Source of the DNA: Ancylobacter gelatini
GTDB lineage: Bacteria; Pseudomonadota; Alphaproteobacteria; Rhizobiales; Xanthobacteraceae
Direction of reading: 5' to 3'
DNA: 64,000 nucleotides
Assembly: GCF_022601675.1 (NCBI RefSeq)
Contig: NZ_JAKVIL010000002.1
Coordinates: 62,001 to 126,000 of the forward strand
Positions within the stretch are counted from its first letter, which is position 1, and each line of letters begins with the position of its first letter. The notes under the pieces were generated by a model that was given only the letters and a program-made list of their open reading frames with translations, did no database searches and was not told the DNA's origin. This document shows, in pieces, positions 18,345-28,740 of the stretch. The translations under genes and the position numbers were made by a program.

Positions 18345-19373
18345 TCAGCGGATCGGCGGGGCGTACTGGATGCCGCCGGCGCTCCAGAGCTGGTTGATGC
18401 CGCGCGGGATGCCGAGCTTGGAATCGGTGCCGATATTGGCCTCGAACACCTCGCCGTAATTGCCGACATTCTTCACGATCAGGGCGGCGAAGTCCTTGGT
18501 GAGCCCGAGCTGCTCGCCATAGGCGCCTTCGGTGCCGATAAGACGCTTCACGTCCGGCTTCTCGGACTTCAGCGCCTGATCGAGAGTCTGGGACGAGACG
18601 CCCAGCTCCTCGGCGTTCAGCATGGCGTAGAGCGTCCATTTCACGACGTTCAGCCACTGGTCGTCGCCCTGGCGCACCACGGGGCCGAGTGGCTCCTTGG
18701 AGATGACGTCGGGCAGCACGATGTGGTCGGCGGGCTTGGAGAGCTTCAGCCGCAGCGCGTAGAGCTGCGAGACGTCGGTGGTCAGCGCGTCACACTTGCC
18801 GGCATCGTAAGCCTTGGTCAGCTCCTCGACGTTCGGCAGCTCGATGAGCTGGAATTCCATCCGGTTCTGCTTGAAATAGTCGGTGACGTTCAGGGCGCTG
18901 GTGGTGCCGGCCTGGGTGCAGACCTTGAAGCCGCCGAGTTCGAGCGCGCCATTCACGTTCTTTGCGGCCGGGACCATGAAGCCCTGGCCGTCATAATAGG
19001 ACACGCCCGCGAACATCAGGCCCAGATCGGCCTCGCGCGAGAGCGTCCAGGTGGAGTTGCGCGAGAGCAGGTCGATGTCGCCCTTCTTCAGCGCGGGAAA
19101 GCGCGCCTCGGCGGAGAGCGGGACATACTCGACCTTGGCGGCGTCGCCGAGCACGGCGGCGGCGACCGCGCGGCACAGGTCGACGTCGAAACCCTTCCAG
19201 TCGCCCTTGTCGTCCTTGGAAGAAAAGCCCTGCAGGCCCTGGCTCACGCCGCACTTCAGCGTGCCGCGCGCCTTGACGTCCGCGAGGGTCGCGGCGCCGG
19301 CCGCGGTGGAGTGTCCCATTTGCGACACGAGAAGAGCGCCGGCGACGGCCAGCGCGGTTCCAAGCTTGTTCAT
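18345..19373 (-). CDS. aapJ: general amino-acid ABC transporter substrate-binding protein, orphan AapJ-like
   Basis: Periplasmic receptor of the polar amino-acid ABC family, 342 residues. A signal peptide covers residues 1-26 or so. The mature protein begins TLADVKARGTLKCGVSQGL and shows DWKGFDVDLCRAVAAAVLGD, the ligand-site stretch LLSRNSTWTLSREADLGL, VCTQAGTTSALNVTDYF and the AapJ-like end IGTDSKLGIPRGINQLWSAGGIQYAPP. GGGGGATCT precedes the start. No permease or ATPase genes adjoin it, so it either serves a transporter encoded elsewhere or is a relocated copy. It lies 34 bases downstream of the L,D-transpeptidase gene and may be co-transcribed with it. Confidence 0.9.
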   Translation of the reverse strand: MNKLGTALAVAGALLVSQMGHSTAAGAATLADVKARGTLKCGVSQGLQGFSSKDDKGDWKGFDVDLCRAVAAAVLGDAAKVEYVPLSAEARFPALKKGDIDLLSRNSTWTLSREADLGLMFAGVSYYDGQGFMVPAAKNVNGALELGGFKVCTQAGTTSALNVTDYFKQNRMEFQLIELPNVEELTKAYDAGKCDALTTDVSQLYALRLKLSKPADHIVLPDVISKEPLGPVVRQGDDQWLNVVKWTLYAMLNAEELGVSSQTLDQALKSEKPDVKRLIGTEGAYGEQLGLTKDFAALIVKNVGNYGEVFEANIGTDSKLGIPRGINQLWSAGGIQYAPPIR

Positions 19374-19407
19374 AGATCCCCCAGTGGGTTCAGCCCGCAA
19401 CGGGCCG

Positions 19408-20037
19408 TCAGAGTTCGGGCGCGTGCTTGATGACCACCTTGGTGCCGACCGGCACCCGGTTGTACAAATCCTGGACGTCGGAGTTCACCAGACGGAAGCA
19501 GCCGGACGAGACGGCGCTGCCGATGGTCTGCGGCTGGTTGGTGCCGTGAATGCGGTACACGGTGCTGCCGAGATAGAGCGCGGCGGCGCCCATCGGGTTG
19601 CCCGGCCCACCCGCCATGAAACGCGGCAGGTAGGGCTGGCGCTGGATCATTTCTGCCGGCGGCGTCCAGTCCGGCCATTCGGCCTTGCGCGAAACCTTCT
19701 GGAGGCCGGCCCAGGTGAAGCCCTCGCGGCCGACACCGATGCCATAGCGCAGCGCGCTGTTGGGGCCGAGCACCAGATAGAGAAAGCGCTCATTGGTGTG
19801 GATGACGATGGTGCCGGGTGCTTCGTTGCTCCGGAAATAGACCGGCTGGCGACGGAACGCCGGATCAAGCTGCTCTTCGTCCGGCGAGGGCACGTAACCG
19901 GGCTTCTCCGGCACGTCGAGGATCTGGTTTCCCATCCCGGCGGTGGGGCGCATCTGCGCTTCGGCGGAAGAAAGGGAGAGGGCCGCGACGACCGTCAGCG
20001 CCACCCCCAGAATGCCAGAACGCATGGAATCGCGCAT
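19408..20037 (-). CDS. L,D-transpeptidase (YkuD domain), exported
   Basis: A 209-residue periplasmic enzyme that makes 3-3 peptidoglycan crosslinks or attaches proteins to peptidoglycan. A signal peptide covers residues 1-27 (cleavage near AEA). The YkuD domain runs from about residue 75 (IVIHTNERFLYLVL) to the end. Its catalytic motif is RIHGTNQPQTIGSAVSSGCFRL split as HGTN...SSGC, with the nucleophile Cys near 183 followed by FRLVN. The length and layout match the single-domain ErfK/YbiS/YcfS/YnhG type of rhizobia. GAAGGA lies nine bases before ATG 20037. Confidence 0.93.
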   Translation of the reverse strand: MRDSMRSGILGVALTVVAALSLSSAEAQMRPTAGMGNQILDVPEKPGYVPSPDEEQLDPAFRRQPVYFRSNEAPGTIVIHTNERFLYLVLGPNSALRYGIGVGREGFTWAGLQKVSRKAEWPDWTPPAEMIQRQPYLPRFMAGGPGNPMGAAALYLGSTVYRIHGTNQPQTIGSAVSSGCFRLVNSDVQDLYNRVPVGTKVVIKHAPEL

Positions 20038-20336
20038 GGTCGTGGTTCCTTCTCACACATCTTGCCGCCCCTCGTGCCTTACCCGGCGAGGGTGCGATTC
20101 AAGTCGCTCCCGATGAGCGATCGAAGGGATTAATTCACCATAAGTCAATTACAGCGAGATTAATTCGCGGTCGCCTGCGCCGGGGCGCCACGGCAAAGTG
20201 ATCGTCAGCTGTCGAGGCGTTCACCGGCATCGGGATGCCGGCGCGCCCGGATCGAACCAAAAATCGCCATTAGCTGCCGGGCCCGCGACAGTTAACACAT
20301 ACTGCGTCCGAAACACGGCGACTGGAGAGACAAGCG
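20038..20336. promoter_or_regulatory. intergenic region with a repeated GATTAATTC element
   Basis: Non-coding stretch upstream of the L,D-transpeptidase (leftward) and the degenerate Cys-rich gene (rightward). The 9-mer GATTAATTC occurs at 20128-20136 and 20158-20166, 30 bases apart start to start (about three helical turns), in an AT-rich patch. It could be a paired protein site. No other structure seen. Confidence 0.35.
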
Positions 20337-20548
20337 ATGCGTGTTCATGCGCCGGCGCCGCCGGTCGCTGCCTCGCTGCGTGGCGCCGTCCCGGCGATGG
20401 CCCGGGAGAACAACCTCGTCACCTCGTGCAAAGCCGACATCGAGCGGCTGTGCAGAGGCATTCGGCCCGCGGCGGCAGGCTGATGAAACGCTTCAAATCC
20501 CGGCCGGTCGGTTGCGCTCCGGCGCTACAGAAAATGAAAAACAGCTGA
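20337..20548 (+). pseudogene. remnant of a small Cys-rich repeat protein, apparently frameshifted
   Basis: From ATG 20337 (GGAGAGACAAGCG upstream) one frame reads a signal-peptide-like start, AVPAMA, then CKADIERLCRGIRP, the opening of a Cys-rich (C-x3-DI-x2-LC-x2-v-P-G) repeat, before stopping after AAAG. The continuation expected for that repeat, GGRLMKRFKSRPVGCAPALQK, is present in a neighbouring frame starting right there and stops at 20548. One extra base near 20463 would restore a continuous protein of about 70 residues. The usual Cys in place of RF is also lost. Either a pseudogene or an assembly error. Confidence 0.45.
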
Positions 20549-20571
20549 CCGGCCCCGCCGGGGGGCGGAGC

Positions 20572-20613
20572 GAAGGGGCGCGGTCCACCGGGATCGCGCC
20601 CCTTCGGCGTTTT
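20572..20613. terminator. stem-loop between the Cys-rich remnant and xylA
   Basis: Perfect 11-bp arms GAAGGGGCGCG/CGCGCCCCTTC with a 12-base loop, followed on the plus strand by GGCGTTTT. It can end rightward transcripts and cap the 3' end of the leftward xylose message. Confidence 0.65.
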
Positions 20614-21950
20614 CAGCGCAGATAGCTGCCCGCGAGCGCTTCCAGACGCTCCTGACGGCCCGAGCGCGGCTGCGGGTCGAGATTCTCGGCTTCCACCCGC
20701 GCGGCAATGCTCTCCAGCGAGGCGCCGGGCTCCAGCATCGCCTTGTTCTCCGGCTTGTCCCAGCCGGCATAGCGCGCATCGACCGCGTTCTTGAGCGCGC
20801 CGTCCTCGATCATGTCGGCCGCGATCAGCAGCGCCCGGGCGCACACGTCCATCGCGCTGGCATGGGCGAGGATGAGGTCTTCCGGCTCGATCGACTGGCG
20901 GCGGATCTTGGCGTCGAAATTGGTGCCGCCCGTGGTATAGCCGCCGGCCTTGAGGATTTCGTACATGGCGAGCGCGGTGTCCTCGACATTGGTCGGGAAC
21001 TGGTCGGTGTCCCAGCCGGACTGGGCGTCGCCCTTGTTCATGTCGATGGAGCCGAAAATGCCGAGCGCCGCCGCCATGGCGATCTCGTGCTCGAAGGAGT
21101 GGCCGGCCAGCGTGGCGTGGTTGGCCTCGATGTTGACCTTCACTTCCTTCTCCAGCCCGGCGCGGGCCAGCAGGCCGTACACGGTTCCGACGTCGAAGTC
21201 GTACTGGTGCTTGGTCGGCTCCTGCGGCTTGGGCTCGATCAGGATCGTGCCCTTGAAGCCGATCTTGTACTTGTGCTCGACCACCATGTTGAGGAAGCGG
21301 CCCATCTGGTCCAGCTCGCGCTTCAGGTCGGTGTTGAGCAGGGTCTCATAGCCCTCGCGGCCGCCCCACAGCACATAGTTCTCGCCACCGAGCTCATGGG
21401 TGATCTCCAGCACGTTTTTCACCTGCGCGGCGGAGTAGGCGAACACGTCCGGGTCCGGGTTGGTGGCCGCGCCGGCCATGAAGCGGCGGTTGGAGAACAG
21501 GTTCGCGGTGCCCCAGAGCAGCTTGACCTTGGACGTCTCCATCTTCTTCGCGAAGATGTCGGCGATGGCGCGGACATTGGCGTTGCTCTCGGCCAGCGAC
21601 TTGCCTTCCGGGGCGATGTCGCGGTCATGGAACGCGAAGTACGGCACGTCGAGAATGCGGAACAGCTCGAAGGCGACGTCGGCCTTCGCCTTGGCCAGCG
21701 CCATCTCGTCGCTGCCATGCATCCACGGGCGCAGGAAGGTCTCGCCGCCGAACGGATCACCGCCCGGCCAGGTGAAGCTGTGCCAATAGGCGACGGCGAA
21801 GCGCAGATGCTCCTCCATGGTCTTGCCGAGCACGACCTTGTCCTTGTCGTACCAGCGGAAGGTCAGCGGATCGCGGCTGTCGCGGCCGGCATATTTCAGC
21901 GGCTCGCTATTAGCGAAGAAGTGTGCGGGGGCGTTGATCGGGGCATTCAT
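20613..21950 (-). CDS. xylA: D-xylose isomerase
   Basis: Converts D-xylose to D-xylulose, 445 residues, a metal-dependent TIM-barrel enzyme. Class II features are visible: the N-terminal extension, [19 protein letters not shown] with the catalytic His, the family signature [17 protein letters not shown], the metal-site stretch [18 protein letters not shown], and GSIDMNKGD. Its start overlaps the xylB stop by four bases. Last gene of the leftward xylR-xylB-xylA unit. Confidence 0.97.
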   Translation of the reverse strand: MNAPINAPAHFFANSEPLKYAGRDSRDPLTFRWYDKDKVVLGKTMEEHLRFAVAYWHSFTWPGGDPFGGETFLRPWMHGSDEMALAKAKADVAFELFRILDVPYFAFHDRDIAPEGKSLAESNANVRAIADIFAKKMETSKVKLLWGTANLFSNRRFMAGAATNPDPDVFAYSAAQVKNVLEITHELGGENYVLWGGREGYETLLNTDLKRELDQMGRFLNMVVEHKYKIGFKGTILIEPKPQEPTKHQYDFDVGTVYGLLARAGLEKEVKVNIEANHATLAGHSFEHEIAMAAALGIFGSIDMNKGDAQSGWDTDQFPTNVEDTALAMYEILKAGGYTTGGTNFDAKIRRQSIEPEDLILAHASAMDVCARALLIAADMIEDGALKNAVDARYAGWDKPENKAMLEPGASLESIAARVEAENLDPQPRSGRQERLEALAGSYLR

Positions 21951-23404
21951 GGGGTCACTCCCTTGAGAGCGGGATACAGCGCACGGTAGCGCGCGTAACG
22001 TTCCGCATAGGCTTGTTGGAGAGCCGGGATCGGCTCGATGGTCTCGATGCGCCGGGGCGGCAGACAGATCTCGGCGGGGGCCTCGCCGGTCGCCGCCATG
22101 CGGGCGAGGCGGGCGGCGCCGAAGGCTCCCCCGCGCTCGCCTTCATCGACGCGATGAAGCGGCAGGCCGAGCACATTGGCGAGCACGCTGATCCAGTAGC
22201 CGGAACGCGAGCCGCCGCCGATCACGTCGGCGCTGGTCAGCTGCGTGCCGGCCTGCCCGAGCGCTTCCAGACAGTCGCGGAAGGCGAAGGCGACGCCCTC
22301 CAGCACGGCCTGCGTCAGCGTTTCGCGCGAGGTGTCGTGGTCGAGTCCGACGAAGGCGCCACGAATCGCGGTGTCGTTGTGCGGGGTGCGCTCGCCGGAC
22401 AGGTACGGCAGGAAGGTGACAGGCGAGGGGCTCTGGGGCCGCGCGCCGAGGGGGGCAAGAAGCTCTGCCGGCGTGGACTTGCTGGCCGTCGCCCACCAGC
22501 CGAGCGCCGATGCGGCGGAGAGGATGACGCCCATCTGGTGCCAGGTCGCTGGCACGGCGTGGCAGAAGGCGTGGACGCTAGATTGCGGGTTCGGCGCGAA
22601 GCGGTCGGTGGTCGCCCATAGCACGCCCGACGTGCCGAGCGAGACGAAGGCGTCGCCGGGATGGATAGCGCCGAGGCCGACGGCACCGGCGGCGTTGTCG
22701 CCCGCCCCGCCCGCGACCACCGGCGGCGTCGCCATGCCCCAGCGCGCGGCAAGTTCCGGCCGGAGCCGCCCGGCGACCGCATTGCCCTCGACGAGACGGG
22801 GCATGTTCGCCCGGGTCATATAGGTCGCCTCAAGCGCGTCATCCGACCAGTCACGCCGTCCGACATCGAGCCAGAGGGTGCCGGAGGCGTCCGACATTTC
22901 CTCGACCTTCTCGCCGGTAAGGCGGAAGCCGACATAAGCCTTGGGCAGCAGCACGGTCCGGGTGGCGGCGAAGACGTCCGGCTCGTGGCGGCGCACCCAC
23001 AAGAGCTTGGGTGCGGTGAAGCCGGGGAAGGCGAGATTGCCGGCGATGGCATGCAGCGCGGGAAAGCGCTGCTCCAGTTCCAGGCACTCGGCGGCGGCGC
23101 GCCCGTCATTCCACAGGATGGCGGGGCGGAGCACGGCATCGCTTGCGTCCAGCAGCACCGCGCCGTGCATCTGGCCGGACAGCGCGATGCCGCGCACGGC
23201 TTCAAGCGCGGTGGGCTGCTCGGCCTTGAGCGCGTCGATGCTGGCCAGCGTCGCCTGCCACCACTCCTCCGGATCCTGTTCGGAAAAGCCGGGAGCCGGG
23301 CGCGAAATGCCGAGTGGCGTCTCGGCGCTCGCCAGTACGTTCTGCGCGTCGTCGACCAGCACCGCCTTGACGGCGGAGGTCCCCATATCGAGGCCGAGAT
23401 ACAT
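21947..23404 (-). CDS. xylB: D-xylulokinase
   Basis: Phosphorylates D-xylulose to D-xylulose 5-phosphate for the pentose phosphate pathway, 485 residues, FGGY kinase family. Visible are the N-terminal phosphate loop [17 protein letters not shown], the sugar site [13 protein letters not shown] and [12 protein letters not shown], the catalytic region [14 protein letters not shown], and the FGGY-like C-terminal [21 protein letters not shown]. It lies 35 bases after xylR and overlaps xylA by ATGA, so xylB and xylA are tightly coupled. Confidence 0.96.
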   Translation of the reverse strand: MYLGLDMGTSAVKAVLVDDAQNVLASAETPLGISRPAPGFSEQDPEEWWQATLASIDALKAEQPTALEAVRGIALSGQMHGAVLLDASDAVLRPAILWNDGRAAAECLELEQRFPALHAIAGNLAFPGFTAPKLLWVRRHEPDVFAATRTVLLPKAYVGFRLTGEKVEEMSDASGTLWLDVGRRDWSDDALEATYMTRANMPRLVEGNAVAGRLRPELAARWGMATPPVVAGGAGDNAAGAVGLGAIHPGDAFVSLGTSGVLWATTDRFAPNPQSSVHAFCHAVPATWHQMGVILSAASALGWWATASKSTPAELLAPLGARPQSPSPVTFLPYLSGERTPHNDTAIRGAFVGLDHDTSRETLTQAVLEGVAFAFRDCLEALGQAGTQLTSADVIGGGSRSGYWISVLANVLGLPLHRVDEGERGGAFGAARLARMAATGEAPAEICLPPRRIETIEPIPALQQAYAERYARYRALYPALKGVTP

Positions 23405-23439
23405 GCCTCACATCCTTTGAAGCGATCGGAAATGGAAGG

Positions 23440-24477
23440 TCACGGCAGGTTGTCCCGCACGAAAATGTCGATGCGGATGCGCTCCTGCTCGCTGAACAGC
23501 GGCTCGCCGGCGCAATGGGCCAGCAGCACGCGGGCGGCCGAGCGCGACTGGTGCCCGGCGTCCTGATTGATCACCGCGTCCATCACCCCGCGCAGCAGGA
23601 AGCGGCGGGTGTCCTCGGTGAGGTCGTGGCCGACGAACAGCGTCTCGCTGGCGCGGTTTGCCGAGGAGAGCGCCGCCGCAATTCCGCGATTGCCGGCGCC
23701 GACATTGTAGAGCCCCACGAGATCGGGCGCCTCGCGCAGCATGGTGCGGGTGATGGTTTCGGTGCGCTCGTCCTCGTCCAGGCTTTCCTGAACCGGGAGC
23801 ACCTTGAGCGCGGGATACTCCCCGGCGAGCACCTGGGTGAAGCCGAACTGGCGCTCGGCATGATCGCGCAGCGCCGGCGTGCCGACGATGAGTCCGATCG
23901 TGCCGCGCCGGCCGCCGGCGAATCGGCCCAGCAGCGTGGCGGCCGTACGGCCTGCGGCGATATTGTCGATGCCGACATAATGCAGACGGTGCGAGGACGG
24001 CACGTCGGAGACCAGCGTAACGACGGCAATTCCCGAGGCGGTGAGGTCGTCGATGGCGGCACGCACGCGCGGATGGTCCAGCGCCACCACGGCAACGCCA
24101 TCATAATGGCCAATCAGCCCCTCCAGCGCGCTCGCCAGCGTTTCGGGGGCGAACACGTCGACATGGAGCGTGTCGATATAGGCGTTGTTGACGGCGAGCC
24201 AATTCGCGGTGTTCGCCACCTGCTCGGCGAGCATGCGCATGAACACGTTGGGGCCGGCCGGCAGCACGAAGCAAAAGCGATAATGCGCGCCGCGCGCCAA
24301 ACGCGCCGCCGCCGCGTTCGGCCGGTAGCCAAGTCGCGCCACCGCATCGCGCACCCGCTCAATGGTCGGGCCGCGCACTCCCGCACGACCATTGAGCACG
24401 CGGTCGGCGGTGGCGAGCGACACGCCGGCCTCGCGGGCGACATCCTGGAGCGTGATGCGTGAAAGCGGTCTGGACAT
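23440..24477 (-). CDS. xylR: LacI-family regulator of the xylose genes
   Basis: A 345-residue repressor. The N-terminal helix-turn-helix is ITLQDVAREAGVSLATADRV, with the hinge helix PNAAAARLARG near residue 60. A periplasmic-binding-protein-like sugar domain follows, with VAVVALDHPRVRAAIDDL, YVGIDNIAAGRTAATLLGRF and TLFVGHDLTEDTRRFL. The start at 24477 opens MSRPLSRITLQDV; a longer frame upstream would run through an operator-like palindrome. It heads xylR-xylB-xylA and diverges from xylFHG, so it most likely controls both arms. Xylose as ligand is inferred from context. Confidence 0.9.
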   Translation of the reverse strand: MSRPLSRITLQDVAREAGVSLATADRVLNGRAGVRGPTIERVRDAVARLGYRPNAAAARLARGAHYRFCFVLPAGPNVFMRMLAEQVANTANWLAVNNAYIDTLHVDVFAPETLASALEGLIGHYDGVAVVALDHPRVRAAIDDLTASGIAVVTLVSDVPSSHRLHYVGIDNIAAGRTAATLLGRFAGGRRGTIGLIVGTPALRDHAERQFGFTQVLAGEYPALKVLPVQESLDEDERTETITRTMLREAPDLVGLYNVGAGNRGIAAALSSANRASETLFVGHDLTEDTRRFLLRGVMDAVINQDAGHQSRSAARVLLAHCAGEPLFSEQERIRIDIFVRDNLP

Positions 24478-24499
24478 GCGGGGCAGGATGCCTTCAATC

Positions 24500-24519
24500 T
24501 TTGAGGTACGCAACTCATT
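24500..24519. promoter_or_regulatory. putative XylR operator, proximal to xylR
   Basis: TTTGAGGTACGCAACTCATT, 22 bases upstream of the xylR start. Its left half TTTGAGGT matches the better palindrome at 24661. Position and LacI-type symmetry suggest autorepression. Confidence 0.6.
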
Positions 24520-24660
24520 GTGCTGAGGGTACACCTAGACAAATTGGTAGGAGCCATGCTTCAAACACTTTGCTAGGGTGCCGCCAGTGTTCAGCAAGCG
24601 GTAAGATTAGCGGTTTGTGTGATCAAGCGTTGCAAAACGCGCATGACGCGTTCGGGCATA

Positions 24661-24680
24661 TTTGAGGTTCGAACGTCAAA
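24661..24680. promoter_or_regulatory. putative XylR operator, proximal to xylF
   Basis: TTTGAGGTTCGAACGTCAAA is a near-perfect 20-base palindrome centred on TTCGAA; only the sixth pair fails. That is typical of LacI-family sites. It is 79 bases upstream of the xylF start and about 161 bases from the xylR-proximal copy, a spacing that would allow DNA looping. Confidence 0.7.
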
Positions 24681-24759
24681 AATAACGTCCGGGTGCGCTG
24701 CGCTCTGTGCATCGAAGCCTGCGTCGCCCTCGATATCGGCACCCTTTGGGAGGAAGACC

Positions 24760-25800
24760 ATGACGTTCAAGATGACAGTGGCCCTTGCTGCGCTCGCCAC
24801 GGTGGCGACGGTAGGGCTGGCGCGGGCCGCCGAGCCGGTGGTCGGCGTGAGCTGGTCGAATTTCCAGGAAGAGCGCTGGAAGACCGACGAAGCGGCGATC
24901 AAGAAGGCTCTCGCGGCCGCCGGCGCCAAGTACATCTCCGCGGATGCGCAGTCCTCCGCCGCCAAGCAGCTTTCCGATGTGGAGGCGCTGATCGCGCAGG
25001 GCGCGACCGCCCTCATCATCCTCGCGCAGGATTCGGATGCGATCGCGCCCGCCATCGCCAAGGCGCAGAACGAGGGCATTCCGGTGGTCGGCTATGACCG
25101 CCTGATCGAGAATCCCTATGCGTATTACGTGACGTTCGACAATAAGGAAGTCGGCCGCCTGCAGGCCGCCGAGGTTCTGAAGCTGAAGCCTAAGGGCAAC
25201 TACGTCTTCATCAAGGGTTCGGCGTCGGATCCCAATGCCGACTTCCTGTTCTCGGGCCAGATGGAAGTTCTGAAGCCCGCCATGGACAAGGGCGACATCA
25301 AGAATGTCGGCGAGGCCTATACCGACTCGTGGCTGCCGGCCAACGCCCAGCGGAACATGGAGCAGTTCCTGACCGCCGCGAACAACAAGGTCGATGCGGT
25401 CGTGGCCTCCAATGACGGCACCGCCGGCGGCGCCATCGCCGCGCTGGCCGCGCAGGGCCTTGCCGGTTCGGTGCCGGTCTCCGGCCAGGATGCCGATTTC
25501 GCCGCGCTGAACCGCATCGCGCTTGGCACCCAGACCGTTTCGGTGTGGAAGGATTCCCGCGAACTCGGCGCCAAGGCGGCGGAAATCGCGCTGGAGCTCT
25601 CCAAGGGCACCGATCCCAAGGCCGTTGCTGGCACCACCACCTTCACGGGCGGCCCCAAGGGCCAGGCGATGAACTCCACCTTCCTCAAGCCGCTGCCGAT
25701 CACCAAGGACAATCTCGACGTGATCATCGAGGCCGGCTGGGTGCCGAAGGCCACCGTCTGTCAGGGCGTCAAGCCCGGCACGGTGAAGGCCTGCGACTGA
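24760..25800 (+). CDS. xylF: D-xylose ABC transporter substrate-binding protein
   Basis: Periplasmic pentose receptor, 346 residues. A signal peptide covers residues 1-23 (LARA-A cleavage). The mature protein shows [61 protein letters not shown] (the GYDR-L sugar-contact motif of XylF), [16 protein letters not shown] and [27 protein letters not shown] precedes ATG 24760. First gene of xylFHG. Confidence 0.96.
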   Translation: MTFKMTVALAALATVATVGLARAAEPVVGVSWSNFQEERWKTDEAAIKKALAAAGAKYISADAQSSAAKQLSDVEALIAQGATALIILAQDSDAIAPAIAKAQNEGIPVVGYDRLIENPYAYYVTFDNKEVGRLQAAEVLKLKPKGNYVFIKGSASDPNADFLFSGQMEVLKPAMDKGDIKNVGEAYTDSWLPANAQRNMEQFLTAANNKVDAVVASNDGTAGGAIAALAAQGLAGSVPVSGQDADFAALNRIALGTQTVSVWKDSRELGAKAAEIALELSKGTDPKAVAGTTTFTGGPKGQAMNSTFLKPLPITKDNLDVIIEAGWVPKATVCQGVKPGTVKACD

Positions 25801-25814
25801 GCATTTCACGCCAT

Positions 25815-25842
25815 GCGGCGGCGGGAATCTTCCTGCCGCCGC
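25815..25842 (+). other. intercistronic hairpin between xylF and xylH
   Basis: Arms GCGGCGGCGGGAA/TTCCTGCCGCCGC (one mismatch) with a 2-base loop, 14 bases after the xylF stop. Without a T tract it probably protects the xylF message, keeping receptor levels above the membrane subunits. Confidence 0.6.
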
Positions 25843-25977
25843 GTACGGGCCTTCCGGTCGGGCGGCGCGCCGGATCGATCGGGACAGGTCCTCGAACCAA
25901 CAGCTTGAGCTAGTCGCGTCGGCGGAGCACCCGGTTCCGGCTGGATTTGGCTCATGACGGGCATCAGGAGAACGCTC

Positions 25978-27303
25978 ATGAGCGACACCACCACCACGGC
26001 GGCGCCTGCTGTGCCCCCGGCCCGGCCTGCATCGGTGCCTCCGTCGGCTTCAAGCTCCTTTCTCGGCGCGCTGGAGATCGATGTCCGCTTTCTCGGCATG
26101 GTCGGCGCGCTCGCGGTCATCTGGGTCGTGTTCGACTTTCTGGCGGACGGCACGTTCCTGACCCCGCGAAATCTCTGGAACCTCTCGGTCCAGACCTCCT
26201 CCATCGCGGTAATGTCCACCGGCATGGTGCTGGTCATCGTGATGCGTCACATCGATCTGTCGGTCGGCTCCATCCTGGGTGTCACCGGCATGATCATGGC
26301 GGTGTTCCAGGTGAACCACCTGCTGCCGGCTTTCGGTTTCAACCATCCGGCGGTGATCGTGCTCACGCTGGCGGCCGGCATCCTTGCCGGCGCATTGATC
26401 GGCGCCCTGCACGGCTTCGTCATCGCCTATCTCGGCGTTCCGGCCTTCATCGTCACGCTCGGCGGCCTGCTGGTGTGGCGCGGCGCGGCCTGGGCGATCG
26501 CCGAGGGCAAGACCATCCCGTTAGTCGACGACAATTTCAAGCTGCTCGGCGGCGGTGCCAATGGCTCGATCGGAGCGACATGGAGCTGGGTGGTGTGCGT
26601 GGTGGCCTGCCTCGCCATTCTCGCGGCCACCGTCCAGGCGCGGCGGCAGCGCCAGCGCTTCCACTTCCCGCTCAAGCCGCTCTGGGCCGAGGCGTTCACC
26701 ATCGTCGCGGGCTGCCTCGCGGTGGTGTGCGCGACGCTTGTGGTCAATGCCTACACGCTGCCCGCAGCGCTCGCCCGGCGCTATGCCGAGGCGGCCGGGA
26801 TCGAGGTGCCGCCCGAGGGCCTCGCGATCAGCTTCGGCTTCGCGGTGCCGGTCCTCGTGGCTCTGGCGGTCGGCATCGCCATGACCTTCCTGACCACCCG
26901 CACCCGCTTCGGCCGCTATGTGTTCGCCATTGGCGGCAATCCGGAAGCCGCCGAACTCGCGGGCATCAACACCAAGCGCGTGACGCTGATGGTGTTCGCG
27001 CTGATGGGCGCTCTCGCCGCCATCGGCGCCGCGATCTCCACCGCGCGCCTCAACTCCGCGACCAATGCGCAGGGCACGCTCGACGAACTCTACGTCATCG
27101 CCGCGGCGGTGATTGGTGGCACCTCGCTCGCCGGTGGTGCCGGTACGGTGGCGGGCGCCATGCTCGGCGCCGTGGTGATGCAGAGCCTGCAATCCGGCAT
27201 GGTGCTGATGCGGGTCGATACGCCCTACCAGAACATCGTGGTCGGCGTCGTGCTGGTGTTCGCGGTGTGGATCGACACCATGTACCGCAAGCGGTTCAAG
27301 TGA
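25978..27303 (+). CDS. xylH: D-xylose ABC transporter permease
   Basis: Inner-membrane pore subunit of the sugar ABC family (RbsC/XylH type), 441 residues with about ten to twelve helices. Recognisable segments are [56 protein letters not shown], the EAA-like loop [17 protein letters not shown], and [21 protein letters not shown] polar Ala/Pro leader precedes the first helix. ATG 25978 has AGGAGA upstream. XylG follows after 14 bases. Confidence 0.95.
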   Translation: MSDTTTTAAPAVPPARPASVPPSASSSFLGALEIDVRFLGMVGALAVIWVVFDFLADGTFLTPRNLWNLSVQTSSIAVMSTGMVLVIVMRHIDLSVGSILGVTGMIMAVFQVNHLLPAFGFNHPAVIVLTLAAGILAGALIGALHGFVIAYLGVPAFIVTLGGLLVWRGAAWAIAEGKTIPLVDDNFKLLGGGANGSIGATWSWVVCVVACLAILAATVQARRQRQRFHFPLKPLWAEAFTIVAGCLAVVCATLVVNAYTLPAALARRYAEAAGIEVPPEGLAISFGFAVPVLVALAVGIAMTFLTTRTRFGRYVFAIGGNPEAAELAGINTKRVTLMVFALMGALAAIGAAISTARLNSATNAQGTLDELYVIAAAVIGGTSLAGGAGTVAGAMLGAVVMQSLQSGMVLMRVDTPYQNIVVGVVLVFAVWIDTMYRKRFK

Positions 27304-27317
27304 GGGGAGACCGGGAC

Positions 27318-28100
<783 letters not shown>

Positions 28101-28207
28101 GTTTTCCGGCCTTTCCCTTTGGGAGAGGGCCGGGGTGAAGGGGGAGCGCCCCGCACGGCGTTCCCCCTCATCGTTCTGCGATCGCCCATGATGTATCGAC
28201 GGCGAGT

Positions 28208-28231
28208 AGCGGCGGCATGCCGCTCTTTTTT
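28208..28231 (+). terminator. rho-independent terminator of the xylFHG operon
   Basis: AGCGGC/GCCGCT arms with a 5-base loop followed by CTTTTTT, 108 bases after xylG. It is flanked by an inverted pair of GATGTATC octamers (28190 and 28251). Confidence 0.8.
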
Positions 28232-28279
28232 CGTCTGCCGAGCCCGTGCTAGATACATCGTGAGGGGACACCGCACGAA

Positions 28280-28666
28280 ATGACAGCCGCCCACGCCAGC
28301 TTGCGCAGAATGACGATGGCTCTTGCCGTCGCCTATCTGCTCGTGCTGCAGGCGCTGCTGGGCGGTGTCGCCACCGGTGCCCATGCGGCGGCCGGTCTGT
28401 CGCCCGGCGCCGGGCCGACAATCTGTCTCGGCATGGATCGCGGCGACACGCCGTCCGGTCCCGCCGATCCGGCGCATCATACACCCGATTGCTGCACCAT
28501 TGGCTGCCAGAATGCGGGTCTCACCGCGCTGCCGCCTCCGGCTGCGACCACCCCGCTCGCGCCCGTCGCCTTTACCGACATGGCGACGCTCGTGCCGCCG
28601 ACCGCTGGGTCGCTGCCGGGCATTGAGCGACTCTCCCATCCTCCGCGCGCGCCTCCCGCCGACTGA
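28280..28666 (+). CDS. DUF2946-like secreted small protein, copper-associated
   Basis: 128 residues. A signal-anchor segment (MTMALAVAYLLVLQALLGGVATGAHA) lies near residues 11-36, followed by a Pro/Ala-rich part with one Cys/His cluster, PAHHTPDCCTIGCQ, near residues 65-78. The end, HPPRAPPAD, resembles DUF2946 proteins, which are small exported proteins with Cys pairs found beside copper genes. It precedes a PCuAC copper chaperone gene by 74 bases. A metal-binding role is inferred. The ribosome site GAGGGG is rather far (12 bases), so ATG 28310 is a possible alternative start. Confidence 0.65.
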   Translation: MTAAHASLRRMTMALAVAYLLVLQALLGGVATGAHAAAGLSPGAGPTICLGMDRGDTPSGPADPAHHTPDCCTIGCQNAGLTALPPPAATTPLAPVAFTDMATLVPPTAGSLPGIERLSHPPRAPPAD

Positions 28667-28740
28667 CGCCGATCTGTCACCGTCAGTCGATATCCGCCGG
28701 CGTGAGGGCTTTGCCCCGCCGGCAAACGGGAGTGCCTTCG

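Noticed and set aside
24676..25809. Minus-strand frame of 377 codons opposite xylF
   Set aside because: Complement of a certain gene, with no conserved motif.
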